From the NCBI GenBank assembly GCA_030374765.1, contig JARGXX010000100.1, forward strand, positions 1,240,001 through 1,304,000: DNA of 64,000 bases, written 5' to 3'. This document shows, piece by piece, positions 42,342 through 54,177 of this stretch. Source of the DNA: Agarophyton chilense. Taxonomy: Eukaryota > Rhodophyta > Florideophyceae > Gracilariales > Gracilariaceae. A program made the position numbers and the translations under genes. Under the pieces are notes generated by a model that saw only the letters and a program-made list of their open reading frames with translations, did not search any database and had not been told where the DNA came from. Each line of letters starts with the position of its first letter. Positions within the stretch are counted from its first letter, which is position 1.

Positions 42342-43313
42342 ATGGAACCGCCGCGTCAGGATCAAAATGCAAATATCATAAATCATGTGTTGCCAGCCGA
42401 GGTCTGCATCCACAAAGCGGCTGCCGTCTTGGTGTACCCATGTGCCTCTATTTGTCGCCGTAAGAACGGAGGAGGCAGTCAACGCTCAGCGGCGGATATT
42501 TTCAATCGGGCACATGCGGAATGGAAGAACGTGGCGTACAGTCCGTCGTACATCATCGCCTCGAAAGATAGGGCTCTTCGTATCCGCTTGGGAATCCGCA
42601 TAAAGCTTTATACGGGATCTTTTGAGAACAACTGGAGCATTAAGAAAGGACTTTTTACGTAAGAAGAGGCAGAGAATCGTTTCCATATTCATTTGCAGGC
42701 AATTCGAAGAAAACTGAATGCGACATTCAGCTTCTTGCAAATGGCAGAGGATTACTGCGCGGCCGATATGTTTCTCCAAGAGGTGTTCAAGACCGACAAG
42801 AAATATGAAAAGGCTCCAAAAGGTTGGGGTCATCCCAGGAATACGGGCAAACGTGAAGAGAAGGGCAAAACTGCGGGCGATGGAGATGATGATGACATCG
42901 GTAACTCAGAGAAAGAGGGGGTTGCAAGGGATTCTGCTCCGCCAGACGCTATGACGAAGCGTCACCTTCAAAGAAATTCGTCAAAAGACGACGAGACTCA
43001 TTTGAATACATTACACAAGCAAAGAACTTCGTTAGCGTCTCGGCTAAATGATATGTCGCATAACATTTCCGATGCTGGTGAACTTGATTGTGATGCCATA
43101 AATGATTCAGATACTTGCAATGAAAGCGATGAAGACAGCGAGGTTACCCCGATGTTCTGCGTAGGAGAGATTGAAGGAAGCAGAATCGTTGGAAACAAGC
43201 ACAACTCATACAACGTCAACAATGACAAAGAAGTTGAGATTACACCGGTGTTTGGAAAGAAAAAGAAACGGCTTGCTAGATTTTCCCAAAAGATTGAACT
43301 AGTGGTGGCTTAG
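42342..43313 (+). CDS. Second gene of the CACTA-like element (TnpA-position protein)
   Basis: ATG at 42342 opens a frame of 106 codons, followed by an open frame of about 205 codons to 43313 (TAG). Between them is a GT...AG segment (gtaagaag...tttgcag, 42659-42698, 40 nt). Using that acceptor gives the wrong phase, whereas a later AG at 42708-42709 joins the frames, so splicing is plausible but unproven. The product would be basic at its N-terminus, with an acidic, Asp/Ser-rich middle and a KKKKRLARF basic tail, and no family I recognise. It is divergently arranged with the transposase, the place of TnpA-like DNA-binding proteins in CACTA elements. Confidence 0.5.
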
Positions 43314-45150
43314 AGACGCTCCAAGAAGCGCAGAGCGGCGTCAAACAGCATTTGTGCACTCCAAGGCTGCTCCTTGCCCAGCCCATCCGCTCATAACTGT
43401 CAGCTTTGCCGTGCGTCGATGCATTACCTCTGCGGACAGCGAGTCCTTGGCGAAGCGCACATCGAAGGACAGTACTTTTGCTCTCTAAAGTGTCTGACAG
43501 GTGTCATGCGTCAGTTGAGTGCTTCTTAAATAATAAAGATAGCGATAAACAGGGTGTTGAGAAGGCTAAAGACGTGATTCTCCACTCTTTGAACACTGGC
43601 TGGGTGCTGCTGCTATGTTTCGCACAGAATGGTGTTAAGGTTTCTAGTACCCAATTCTCTTCTACACTGAAGAGACAGTTTGTTCCATTGAACTTCCGAT
43701 TGAATTCAATGTTTCCAATGTTTCCGTGAAGGTCCCACAATTCACAATCCTCTGAAATTTGTTATCGATTGCAGCACAGATATACGCCAGTAGGTTTCAA
43801 ACACCTAGTAATTCGAAGTTGTTGTGCCTGCAATTCCGGTCGAGAAGGCAATCTTCACGAAAGAAATTTTTTTGCATACCTTTCTTTTAGCAAACAGTGC
43901 ACACATCGTATGGATCTACGTCGTGGGCACTCCGGCATCTTTGCGACGGCGAGAACGACATAGTGCGCAGGCAGACACTGAGAATGGAATAACGAGTTAC
44001 AAGGCGAAGCGGCATGACGTGAAAAACAGAAGAGCATTCTGCCAGTCGGTTGCCGTGCAATCATCAGCCACATATTCCACCTTAGCGCGCACAGTTAACC
44101 GCACTGGTGGTATGCGTCGAATTGGAAATGCTGGACAAATAAAGGTTGCGCAAAGCACCATGGTGAACAATAGAGGCGGTCACCTTGTAGCAATTCCAGA
44201 AAACGATCGTGAGGACAGACGATCAGGCAATAGCAGACGAGCTTCGGTGTGGGAAGGGTTTAAAGGTACCGTTGTAGGTCTGCCTCCGATTCACCGAAAG
44301 AACCCGGTTTGGCCTTCGGGGATCAATTTTGTGGGACCTTTTGAGATCAGCTTGCATTGCTGTTCGAAATTTTTGGCTAATGGAGAGAGTAGAATCTGAA
44401 ACCTTCTACAGATCTGCATCTAGAGCTCTATCAATCCACACTCCTGAGTGCTTGCAGTAACTGTAATTGTTATCCAAGACGTATTCATTTGAGCTGGAAA
44501 GAGTGGCAAGCTCTTGATCTTTCAGGGTAGGAGACGAGATCTTGTCGATGAAAAGCGCTCAAGAAGCGCCCTGGTAATCATCACGGCGACCGAGCCCCGT
44601 TTCCGATCTGCTGTAAACACTTCGTTACATCTCTCTTGGTCCGCTTTACCAACCTGTGAAACAAAACAAGCAGTCGTCCTCGTCCGTTTTTGCGCTCCCC
44701 TGCGCATGACATCAGTTTCACCTTAAAAAACCAAAGAAGGCTTTGAACTTACTGGCCTACAACTTTGTTCAGTTTAGCATTTGGCCAGTCACGGCAGTTC
44801 AACTCATTTTATCCGCTAAAACAGCAGCAAGCTATTCAAATATGTACGAAGCTGCAGCACCGTTTGCCATGACCGCGCAATACTTGGCCTGGTTTGAAGT
44901 ACACCATGCCATGATGGGGCAGGTGCTCGTCAAAGATGATCCCCTCGTGCACGCGGAGGTTGGCCGCGGCGCGCGCAACCTACCCGGTCAGTATATGTGG
45001 AGCTCAGATGACTGTGCGTTACGCAAGATAGAGGACGGCAGAGCGATGGAGAAGGAGCGCGGTGGCCAGGACATCGCAGCGGCGTACATGGGGGCGACGG
45101 GCGCGAATTGCAGCGGCGTCGGTAGGCGGTGTGGCGCAGCTGGCTGACAA
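43314..45150. other. Right arm of the CACTA-like element, no recognised gene
   Basis: A frame at 43824-44399 (191 codons, +) begins with TTG and shows no family motif; 44743-45147 (134 codons, +) likewise. They may be exons of an element gene or captured sequence. Confidence 0.35.
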
Positions 45151-45169
45151 GCCGAGTCAGTGTCACGAC

Positions 45170-45510
45170 TCAATCCTTGAAAAGCAGCTAACCTGTATCT
45201 CTCTGGTATCATTCTTATATCAGAATTGACAAATATCCATCGCACATCGAAAGGGCATCTAACTCATATCACGCGTACCTTTATCCAACGCATATCGAAC
45301 GGGAACCTTTATCAAAACTATAATATATTTATATCAGAAAACCAGATATGCTCAAAGTTATATCTACACTGCATCGATTCTGTATCCTCCGTTAATACCC
45401 TTAATCGCACTTTATACTAAAATTATATCTATTAGTTGTAAATATATATATCCAAAAAACTTGTGTTATATCGGACTCATGTCTATCTTATATCTCCCAT
45501 TTCCACTGGG
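45170..45510. repeat. Right terminal and subterminal repeats of the CACTA-like element
   Basis: Numerous TATATC/ATATCR units (e.g. ttatatcagaa, ccatatcgaa-like, atatatccaa, tatatcgga, tatatctcc) lead to the terminal inverted repeat ending ATTTCCACTGGG at 45510. It mirrors the left end. Confidence 0.65.
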
Positions 45511-45513
45511 CCT

Positions 45514-47887
45514 GTGGAAGCGTGCACCGTCGTGTTGTAGGCATAAACCTGTGGCTCAACGTATTCGTCCCAGTCCAATTGGTGATCCGAAACGTAGTGC
45601 GCCAATCGGTCCAGAAGGGTGCAGTCGAAGCTTTCGTCGTGGCCATTGGTTTGCGGGTGGTACGCCGTGGTGGTTACATCTTTGATACCTAAGGTAGCAC
45701 AGACACGCGAGAAGAATTTGGATACAAACTGTCTGCGGTTATCCCTAAGGAGGTAGAGAGGCATTCCATATACATATACCCAGTGGGACAAGAAGGCCGT
45801 GGCGACATCCGTTGCCGTTGTCTTTTCTAGGGGTAGGGCTCGGATAAGTTTGGTAAACCAACCGGTTATAACCAAAACAAACCGTTTCCCATCGGACGAC
45901 TTAGGCAAAGGCCCAAGTATATCCATTGCGACAAATTCAATTGGACCTGCGGCGGGGAAGAGCTTCAGTTTGGCCTGATGGTTGGCGCGAGACCCTCGCA
46001 TCTGTGAGCACGATGCACAGTTCCGTGCGGTTTGCCATAGATCCTGCGCCATTAGTGGCCAATAGAAGAACTTCCTTAGGGTCTGGTACATTCGTCGGCC
46101 TCCAGGATGACCAGCAAAGCGGGGGAAATGGGCTAGGTATAGGAATCGCGCCATTGCTATTACCCGTTAGAGTGCGCCATCCAGCGGTGAGCGGCGATAT
46201 AGTAGTCCAAATCGGTCATAGTGGAACAGAAATCCTGGGGTTCCTACCAATAGGGCTGTTTCCTTGCAGTGTTCGTCTTCGACCTGCACCTCTAGGAGTT
46301 CCTCAATAGTTATAGGGAGGAGCTCTTTTTCCTCCGGGGTTATCGCATTAGCCTGAGGTCGTGCTGAATTGGGCGGTACTGTCTCCCAGTTCAATAGGTA
46401 TAATTCGTTCTTCTTTACCTCGGGATCCTCCGATTGCACCTTACCCATAAAGACATCTGTTTCCGTGTAGTCTTGAGGTCCATCATCTGTAAAGGGGGTG
46501 GGAATTAGGTCGTCCAATGGGGTATCATCAGTTCTGTCGGTAATGATTCGCAACAGGGCATCTGCTGCCTGGTGCTTGATGCCTGGCCTATAGGTTATCT
46601 CGTACTCATATTCTGACATCCTGAGGCTCCACCTAGCGAGGCGACTTGATGCATCGGTCATATTGAGTAGCCAGTGGAGTGAGTCATCGTCTGTCCTAAT
46701 GGTAAACCTGGTTCCGTCGAAGTACGGACGGAGTGTCAATACGGACCATACGATGGCTAGACATTTCTTTTCGGTCGTACTGTAGTTTCGCTCCGCGCTG
46801 GTGAGCGTTCTGCTCCGGTAGCCAATAGGTCGATAGTCCTTCGATAACTCCTGTTCTTGTAGCAATGCACAACCCACTTGGACATGAGAGGCATCTGTGT
46901 ACAGGACGAAAGGCCTATTGGGCTTTAGTAAGGTTAATATGGGTGGGTTCAGCAATTTGCCCTTAAGGGTCTGAAATGCTTCGTACTGGTCGTCCGTAAG
47001 GGCTTCGAACTCCGAAGGTGTTCCCTTCTTCAGCATCGCGTTGAGAGGGGGCAAGATCTTGGCAAACCCTTGCACGAACCGTCGTTAAACGTTGCACAAG
47101 CCCACGAAGGATCTTAGTTCCGTGTGGGTCCTAGGAGGTTTAGCCTGGCGAATCGCATTCGTTGTCCGTGTGGCCACCTTTAGCTTTCCTGAGAGGACGA
47201 CGTGTCCGAGATAGTCCACTGAGGCCTGGAAGAAAGCGCATTTGCGGAGTTTCAGTGTTACTCCAGCGTCCTGTATGATTGTTAGCACCTTCTTCATGTG
47301 GCGAAGGTGTTCCTTTACGGTCCGTGAGAAGATTATAACGTCATCCAAATAGACCAGGGCGAACTTCTATTTGACTCTGGACAGTATAATTTCTATTACC
47401 CGTTGGAACGTGGCTGGTGCATTCTTCAAACCAAAGGGCATGCGAGTAAATCTGAACAGACCGTCATGGGTGGTGGAGGTTGTCAGCGCTCTCGAGTCTT
47501 CGGCCAAAGGGATTTGCCAATATCCCAAGTTAGCGTCCAGTGTGGCAAATACGACAGCTTCGCCGAAGGAATCCAGACAGTCGTCCATGCGGGGTATCGG
47601 GTATGCGGCCCTCTTGGTTACTGCGTTTAGCTTCCTGTAGTCGACAATGAACCTAACGGAGCCATCTCTTTCTTCGCCACAAGAACAAGGGGACTTGCCC
47701 ATTCGGATTGGTTTGGAGGCATCGGCTCTATGACTGGAGCTTTGCGCATCTTTTCCATCTGGTCGGCGACAATTTCCCTACCTTTAAGGCCGGTACGGTA
47801 TGGGTGCTGGAACTGTGGTCTAGCATCATCCTGAAGGTCAATGCGGTGTGTAGTGGCTGTGAATGTGCCCAATCTACCTGACCACAT
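45514..47887 (-). pseudogene. gypsy-2 pol: RT, RNase H and integrase core
   Basis: A single frame from about 47702 to 45514 with stops at 47367 (TAG), 47085 (TAA) and 46167. RT has FIVDYRKLNAVT, FATLDANLGYWQI, FRFTRMPFGLKNAPATFQR and YLDDVIIFS (catalytic DD). RNase H has LYTDASHVQVG, ERNYSTTEKKCLAIVW and ADALLRI. Integrase has a HPGGRRM...CASC zinc region, the core FVAMDILGPL (first Asp), LLRDNRRQFVS (second Asp) and TTAYHPQTNGHDESF (where the usual E is in the DESF context). The frame runs up to HASTG, where the CACTA-like element enters. The RT N-terminus (47627-47887) is in another frame. It is dead through point stops and one insertion. Confidence 0.88.
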
Positions 47888-47965
47888 GGCATGGTATTCC
47901 CTGAGGAGATCAAGTACCTGGGGCCTACAGGATTCGAATTCTTCGCTGATGGCGACCGTCCCCTC

Positions 47966-48841
47966 CTAAGAGTCGACGTCTCTGTCGGGAGTTGGCGTCG
48001 CAAGATTATCCATTTGGGCCTCCATAATGGCCACGGGCGCGGGTAGAGCGATACCAATCACTGTACCTTTAGGTAAACGCATGGGTTTATCTCGGAAGTT
48101 GCTGATTGTGACCAAGGAGGACCTACTGGGATGGATGTCCAGTACTCCATTGGCCATCAAGATAAGGTGCTTCAGAACCGTTTTCGGGTGGTTCTGAATC
48201 GTTACGAGACCTGAGGACTGGGAATTGACCGATACAGCGATATGGGTCATCGGCGGTATCGTTATGGCCTTCGACAGGCGAACCTTATTGGACTTCGTGT
48301 TTTCGGAGACAACCGCTCGATTGCGGTTAGCTTCTGGTTCTGGGGTTGAACCAGTTATGGAGATGGAAGGTGCGCGGTAAAACGCTACTTTCCAAAGGCC
48401 TGGATAAATGGCCTTAGTTTATCGGTCGAGAAAGGAGATCCCTAGGAATGCCTCGGCGCCTAAATTAGTACATACAAGAAACCACGTGCGGACTTTGAAT
48501 TGTCCTGCCCGGAGGTAAAGTGGTACTATCCCTTTAATGTACACTGGTCTACGAGACGCATCGGTAATCCTTGGGGTCTTCCTTACCTGAAATAAATTTG
48601 GCCAACCCAGTGGGAGCAGCTTAGGATGGACCAAGTTGGGACCAGCGCCTGTGTCCAATACAGCTGTGGTCACTCGAGAATTGTTGGAACGAAGTCCTAT
48701 GGTTACTAGAACTATGTAGTTCTCTTTCCTGAGGATACAGACGGGGTCTTTACTGTGTTCCAGTTGTGGTTCATCCTGAATGGTCCATTGTAAGTGGTTC
48801 GTATTGGGGGGTGAGGAGCTTTTTGGCTCATGATCGTCCAA
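47966..48841 (-). pseudogene. gypsy-2 protease region
   Basis: The 140-codon frame at 48419-48841 contains VTTAVLDTGAGPNLVHPKLL, the retropepsin active site DTGA, followed by FLVCTNLGAEAFLGISFLDR, the second conserved hydrophobic-Gly block (usually ILGxDFL). A later frame (47966-48250) carries the linker to RT. It is out of frame with both gag and RT as it stands, so at least two frameshifts or a frameshift mechanism separate them. Confidence 0.75.
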
Positions 48842-48891
48842 TTGGTTGAGGCAGGGGCTTAAAGAGGGAGGATTTGCCTCGAGTCGTCCCT

Positions 48892-50913
48892 CTAGGAGTT
48901 TTCCGATGGGGTTCCCGTTTCTTTCTGAGGATAGGATTTTTCCACGGGGTCGTCCGTAGGATCTACAATGGCGTGGATCTGTGAGGCTTTGATCGGAGTG
49001 TCTGGAGGCGTGGCATAGCGTGAGCTTCCAAGGGTCCCTGTGGTTCTTTGCTGTACCCTGTTATACATTCCTCCGGATCTCCGCAGCCGGTAATTATCTT
49101 CCCTGAGGGCCAGGAGGTGTTTACGTGCGTCCTCAGGCAGATACCTCGTGCAGTCACAAGTTTGGGTCACTGACAGGCAGAGAAAGCAGGACCTTGGGGA
49201 GCGAACAAAAACGTCCTTGTGGGGCGGAAAGGGAGAATACTTAGGTGTGGGTGGTCCAGTGGTCGCTGTAGTTCCTTGGGAGGTGTATGATGGGGGCCGG
49301 AACGGAGGAGCAGTGAAATTGACTGCGAGGACATCTCTCGAATCAGCGTAATGGAGTGAAGCATCCATGTCCGACTCCATGGAGCTAACCAAGTGGGCTT
49401 GGTTGGGTTTACGCAATGGAGTTGCGTGTCCTCTGGTTATATCAGCGTTGCGCCTGGAGGTTCTGTAGGTTTTATCATAAATCTCGGCGTAGGTAACGAT
49501 CCTTTGGAAGGAGTATTGCGGGTTTTCCGTGTGGTGATTGCGCACATTTGTCCGAATGGCAGGGAGCAATCCCGTGATGAAGTGACGTTTAAGCCGTCCT
49601 TTGGATAACACCTTTCTATAGCGGTAAGTGTTCTTCCATAGGTCGTCCGCGAAAGGCGATTCGGTCATGTTGGAGCTCTGCCTAAAGGTTATTACTTCCT
49701 GGGGGGCGTCCATTATAACGACATCCGTGGCGTAAGTTTCCAAGAGGTAATGAACAACCTGAGGGTATGACCTGAGGAGCTCGTGGTCTTGAGCATCCAC
49801 GAGGTCAGTTGTGCCGGATATCTTCGAAACCACACGGTCACGCGCCTGTCCTGTAAGGAAGAATTTGAAAAGGTACAGAGCGGCTCCCTCGTGGACACCG
49901 TTCTGACCGCGGGCCGTACGGAACAAACTGAGAAACCTAATGACATCAATGGGATCGGAACCCTAGAAATTGTCCGTAATGGTTAGTTGCATCCGTTTGG
50001 CCCATTTGGCGACTCTGCGAGCCACCGAACCAGAATATTTCGCGGACCTGTCGGCCAGCCGGTAATTCCGGTAGTCTAGAACCTTAAGGAAAAGTTCGTT
50101 TGTGTTTGTCAGTGGTCTAAGGCCTCGAACGGCAGCCTCATCCAATTCCGAGTCGGTCGTTTCGGTTGAGGCCGATTCGGAATCGCTCGTGTCCGAATGG
50201 TCTCTTCTCTTACTTCTTCTGTTCTTCTTTCTCCTACGGTTGCTTTTTTTCTTTCAAGCGGAGTAGGGACCTAAAGGATCGATCTCTCTATCTGATCCGA
50301 TGGAGCCCTGAGGTCGCTGTACTTCATATAATCCGTCGGGTGGGGCAAGCAGTGTCTCTTATAGACTCGGAGCTTCTCTTCTGCTCTTCGCTTGTCCCTC
50401 CCTTGGATTCTCCTGATGGGCAACCTGTCTCTCATCTAGACGCCGAGCTTCTCTTCTGCTCCTAGATTGGCCCACCATGGGGTTTTCCTGATGGTATTCC
50501 CGGCGAGGGGCGGATAATTCCGACGCTCCTGGGGGCTCGGTAGGGGGTTGCCATATGGAGACCGGATCGTTAATTTGTGGTGGGGTGGTCCTAGGGACCA
50601 AATTGCCTGCCTGGCGGATGAGGGCTCCTTGAATGGCCTGTGGGAGGGAGTCTATGAATAAGTCAGACTCCGATAGCTTAGGGACGATTCGCGCGATGAG
50701 GTAATCCGTATGGTCAGCGATCTCCGTAGCGAGTCGTACGTCCATAAGGGAATCCACGTCGGTTGAGCAGAGCTCACGGAGACGGGGCCAGAGAAGGTCG
50801 GCAAGACCTGCGGGCAGGTTTTCTCGAATTCCTTCGGTCTGGGGGGTTTCTCCTTGAGGTGTCCCTGGCCTACAGGTGGCCATGGTGAGACGTTCTCGTA
50901 AACTCGCTGCCAC
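48892..50913 (-). pseudogene. gypsy-2 gag
   Basis: ATG at 50913 opens one frame that can be followed to 48892 (about 670 codons) through three nonsense codons: TAA at 50359, TGA near 50258 and TAG at 49963. Features are an Arg/Glu-rich repeated region (SRSRREARRLDERQ and a near copy), a lysine/arginine cluster, then the capsid-like stretch ALYLFKFFLTGQARDRV and the downstream LSKGRLKRHFITGLLPAI, typical of Gag. A cysteine group CFLCLSVTQTCDC takes the place of a zinc knuckle but lacks the CCHC spacing. All three stop types occur, which argues for ordinary decay. Confidence 0.75.
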
Positions 50914-51209
50914 CGTGGGTTCTCGGCGAATCTTTGCAGGGTTATCTAGTGGGGTCAGTATTTATTGCGGCTGGCTCCCCGTGCTCCTGCGGTCGCTAAT
51001 GGTATCAACATGAGGGTCAGGCGACATCGCCGGCGTGGTAGTCGCACTTCGTCCTGCCGTAGGAGTCCTATGGTCGGGTCGGTTGGGTGTGTTTCTTGCA
51101 TCCATAATGGCGGTTGCTTCTGTATTTCTCGTCCTTTGGGGATTCAAACCAAAGTTTAGAATCCGGATAATTCTTCGTTCCGGTGGTCCGTTCAATTATT
51201 CCTTGAGGT

Positions 51210-51229
51210 TTCCAAGTTGGGACACCAAA
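51210..51229 (-). other. Primer-binding site of gypsy-2
   Basis: Just inside the 5' LTR the - strand reads ttTTGGTGTCCCAACTTGG. TGGTGTCCCAAC starts with TGG as expected for pairing with a tRNA 3' end, and it sits a few bases from the LTR edge. The tRNA is not identified. Confidence 0.6.
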
Positions 51230-51230
51230 A

Positions 51231-51678
51231 TGAAACGCAATGACGGGTTAAGTCAGCGCACGGGTCTCGACCGGTGTTAGGGTGGTAGAGCTGGTCCTAA
51301 GGTTCGAATCCTTGACGGCAGCACTCCTAGAGTACTTGATGCAATGGGCTGACGTTTACTGCGTATTACTACAGGTTGGAGCTACGGAAACGATGGCTTG
51401 AAGACCAAAAGGGTGGAACTAATAAACCAAAGAGGGTTATTTAGTATCCTAACGTTGCCTACCGTACTGTAATGGAGAAGCGTCTCTCGAGCCAAGTAAA
51501 TAGTACTGGCGAGGCGCTGAGATCTCCCAGGCACTGTAGTGTTAATCTATTACACTAATTAAAATAAATTTGTAATCTACATGAGTCCACCTGAGGTCGA
51601 CCCGTCAACGTGTCACCTGCAAGATCCTTCGGGGCCCGGCGGCTTACAGGGCTTAACCACTACCACCGCTCCTTCACA
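51231..51678 (-). repeat. 5' LTR of gypsy-2
   Basis: 448 bp, direct repeat of 30873-31318, with the same tRNA-like segment and the same TGTGAAGGAGCGG start on the - strand. Confidence 0.9.
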
Positions 51679-52139
51679 GTTGTGAGGCCCCAATCGCTAA
51701 TGAGGGTGGTTGGTGTTATGGAACGGACAACTAATTGTTTTAGCTTGTCTGGATCTCCTGTTAAGGAATTCTGAACAAGGAACAAGTGAGTTGTGAACCC
51801 GTTTGTTCTCTCCTTTACTTTGTAGTTGGCGCTCCCTCTGTGCCTTAAGTACAGTGCACAGGGGTGTGCGCCGCACACAATAATATCTAGATGTAAACTT
51901 GGTTAGCCGGTTAATCCCTCTACAGTACGGGATAATGGTTGCCACGTGGCTACCTACTACAGTATATGCGCCGTTGCCAATCCAGTATTTCCCTACAAAG
52001 GGTCGTATCGGATGCGCCGTGGCAGACCGAGATCCCACGTGTAACATACGACCTCACAGACCATCTGCGGGGTGCCACTTCATAATTTTCATCCTAACCG
52101 TTGCTCTCACTTATGAGTATCATTATACTTAGCCAAAAA
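51679..52139. other. Junction between gypsy-2 and gypsy-3
   Basis: No gene recognised. This does not continue the gag-like gene that gypsy-2 interrupts on its left side, so the two flanks are not an undisturbed insertion site. Confidence 0.4.
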
Positions 52140-54177
52140 AATCTTCCATCGGCATTCCGACAGTGCAGAATACTACAGAAGCCATAGAAATGGCAAATTG
52201 ATGCCTCGGACGTCCAGATTGGTTGCTGTCAAATGCAGGATCAGGACGATGAATCAAGGGCTCCAATTCGTTATTGGAGCCGAGCACTCACACCAACGGA
52301 ACAAAACTACTCCGTCACGGAAAAAGAATGCCTAGCTGTGTTATGGAGAGTGTTGATGCTGCGACCCTACCTATATGGTGCCCGTCTTATTGTACGAACG
52401 GATCACGAAGCCTTACGGTGTATATTGGGTTTGGCAGACCCCTTCGGACAGTTAGCTCGATGAAGAACCCGACTCTCGGAGTTTGAATATGAAGTCCAGT
52501 ACCGTCATAGTATAAACCATAACATCGCTGATGCGATGTCCCGTTTAAATACCGATGGGCTGGACACAAAACCGGTAGAAGATGACATACCATGCTTCAA
52601 CATTCAGCTGGCACAACAGTAGGGTAAGGGTGAACGAAAAGAACTATGGGATGATGAAGAAGGACCGATGGAAGAATCATTTGAAATGGTCGGATTCATC
52701 TAAGAAGGGGAGGGCCCTCCCATAACCCGAAAGAATTTGTTGCAAGCTCCAACTACGGACACTTACTGGAGGACATTGAGAAACCAAATTTGCATCAAAG
52801 GATCGTAGTTCAATATAGACCATGAAGGTTACCTATTGCGTCGATGTACCCTGGACGGAGCACTCCAGAAGGTGGTACCAGAGTCTCTATGCCCGAAGAT
52901 ATTGTATTTTGGGCATTAACCAAGACTGCCAAGTCATCCAAGAGCCATTTGTTCATAGTATACGTTAAGGAAACACTTTTACTGGCCCCACATGGCCAAT
53001 GAATTCTGGACCTATGGGGCTCGTTCGGCTTCGTGTGCAAATACCCGAGGTGGTTTACGAAAGCCCAGAAAGTACCCGAAGCTTTTTCCCACCGCTGGAC
53101 CCTTGGAATTTCTAGCTATATACATCCTGAGACGACTGCCAAAAACTTCAGAGGGTTACCGATTCGTGGTGGTCATCTCCGATCGGTTTTCCAAACTCAC
53201 GAGTGCCTCACCTCTGAAGATCACAATCTCGACAGTCTAAGCAAGAGCCTTCCTGAATAATTGGGTATACCCGTACGGGGCCCATATGTACTTACTTTCT
53301 GACAATGCCTCGAACTTAGCATCGAAGTTCTTTGAAGCAGTATGTGCCATGCTTGGGTTGAAGCATTACTTCACTACGGCGTACCATCCGCAGACGAACG
53401 TTCAAGTGGAAAGCTTAAAAAAAACCCGTGAAAAGACTACGACACTGTGTAGAAGAACACCAAAATGGATGGGCTGATTATTTGCAGCCCCTAACATATG
53501 CCTATAACCATCAGGTACACCGACCTATACACACTACTGCCTTCGACTTGGTTCTCTCACGGACACCTCGTGGTATTGTCTTTAAACCAGGACCCGGGAA
53601 CTACCGAGCAGCTGGTATACTTATCTCAGCTCAGGTCAAGAAGGATATACTCAACAAGCTTAGGACAGCCTTAAAGGAAGCAAATGCCATATTGACAGTA
53701 TCCCAGACGCGTTATAAGGCGCAATACGACCAAGGTGTGAAGAGAAGGACCACCGTGAAAACCGGGGACTATGTATTCATTGATATCCCTCCCAGTGGAT
53801 CGAGACCGACATCATCCGAGGAAAGAGACGATATTCGTATCAATGCTGATATCAAATCGAAGCTAATCACTAAGTCTACAAGACCATATGAGGTAGTCTC
53901 AGCGAATGAGGACACCGTTATGATTCGAATGGATGGACTCGAAAACACCGTATCGGTTGACCGAGTCTCAATAGACCCTAGGAAATGTGGCTTTACAGCG
54001 GACCCAACTGTTGGCACGGCACCACCAGAACTGGAGTCGAATTCACCAAGTGCCACGGGAAGCGTTCAGTTGCAAAACCTGAAGACCACTACAGACCCTA
54101 CGACAACCCAAGGATCCCAAGGGCAGGGCTCCGCATCACAACTAGGCTGGCTCCCTGAGGTCCCAGCCTCCGAATGA
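52140..54177 (+). pseudogene. gypsy-3 pol 3' part (RNase H, integrase)
   Basis: RNase H starts with DASDVQIGCC, then RYWSRALTPTEQNYSVTEKE, RTDHEALRCILG, and after an in-frame TGA near 52461 FEYEVQYRHS and IADAMSRLN. Integrase pieces are spread over frames between 52800 and 53530, e.g. LLSDNASNLASKFFEAVCAMLG and FTTAYHPQTNVQVES (53286-53420). The last 249-codon frame (53428-54177) has NGWADYLQPLTYAYNHQVHRP, FDLVLSRTPRGIV, a KTGDYVFIDIPPSG block and RPYEVVSANEDTVMIRMDG, a GPY/F-like module, with a Pro/Ser/Thr tail. No clear chromodomain is present. Multiple frameshifts and stops mean decay. Confidence 0.82.

Larger units (their letters stand above)
35905..45510. mobile_element. CACTA-like DNA transposon inserted in gypsy-2 integrase
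   Basis: A 9,606-bp insert with termini CCCAGTCGAAAT...GAGATA (left) and, reverse-complemented, CCCAGTGGAAAT...GAGATA (right). It is flanked by the trinucleotide CCT on both sides (35902-35904, 45511-45513). Removing the element and one CCT rejoins the gypsy-2 integrase in frame. A 3-bp target duplication, a Tnp2-type transposase and AT-rich subterminal repeats all fit the CACTA/EnSpm superfamily, although the tips read CCCAGT rather than CACTA/CACTG. It carries a transposase pseudogene (-) and a second gene (+) in head-to-head order. Confidence 0.88.
30873..51678 (-). mobile_element. Ty3/gypsy chromovirus gypsy-2 interrupted by a CACTA-like element
   Basis: Direct LTRs of 446 bp (30873-31318) and 448 bp (51231-51678) bracket 20.8 kb. 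On the - strand the order is 5' LTR, PBS, gag, protease, RT, RNase H, integrase, a 9.6-kb insertion, then the integrase C-terminus with chromodomain, an antisense accessory frame and the 3' LTR. Without the insert the element is about 11.2 kb, long for a gypsy element because of the 3-kb antisense region. LTRs differ at roughly one site in twelve by eye, with both transitions and transversions, so it is an older insertion. I could not find a matching 5-bp target duplication (CATGC left, GTTGT right). Confidence 0.88.

Noticed and set aside
45120-45180. TGGCGCAGCTGG resembling a tRNA A box near 45,130
   Set aside because: No B box at tRNA spacing and no cloverleaf pairing.
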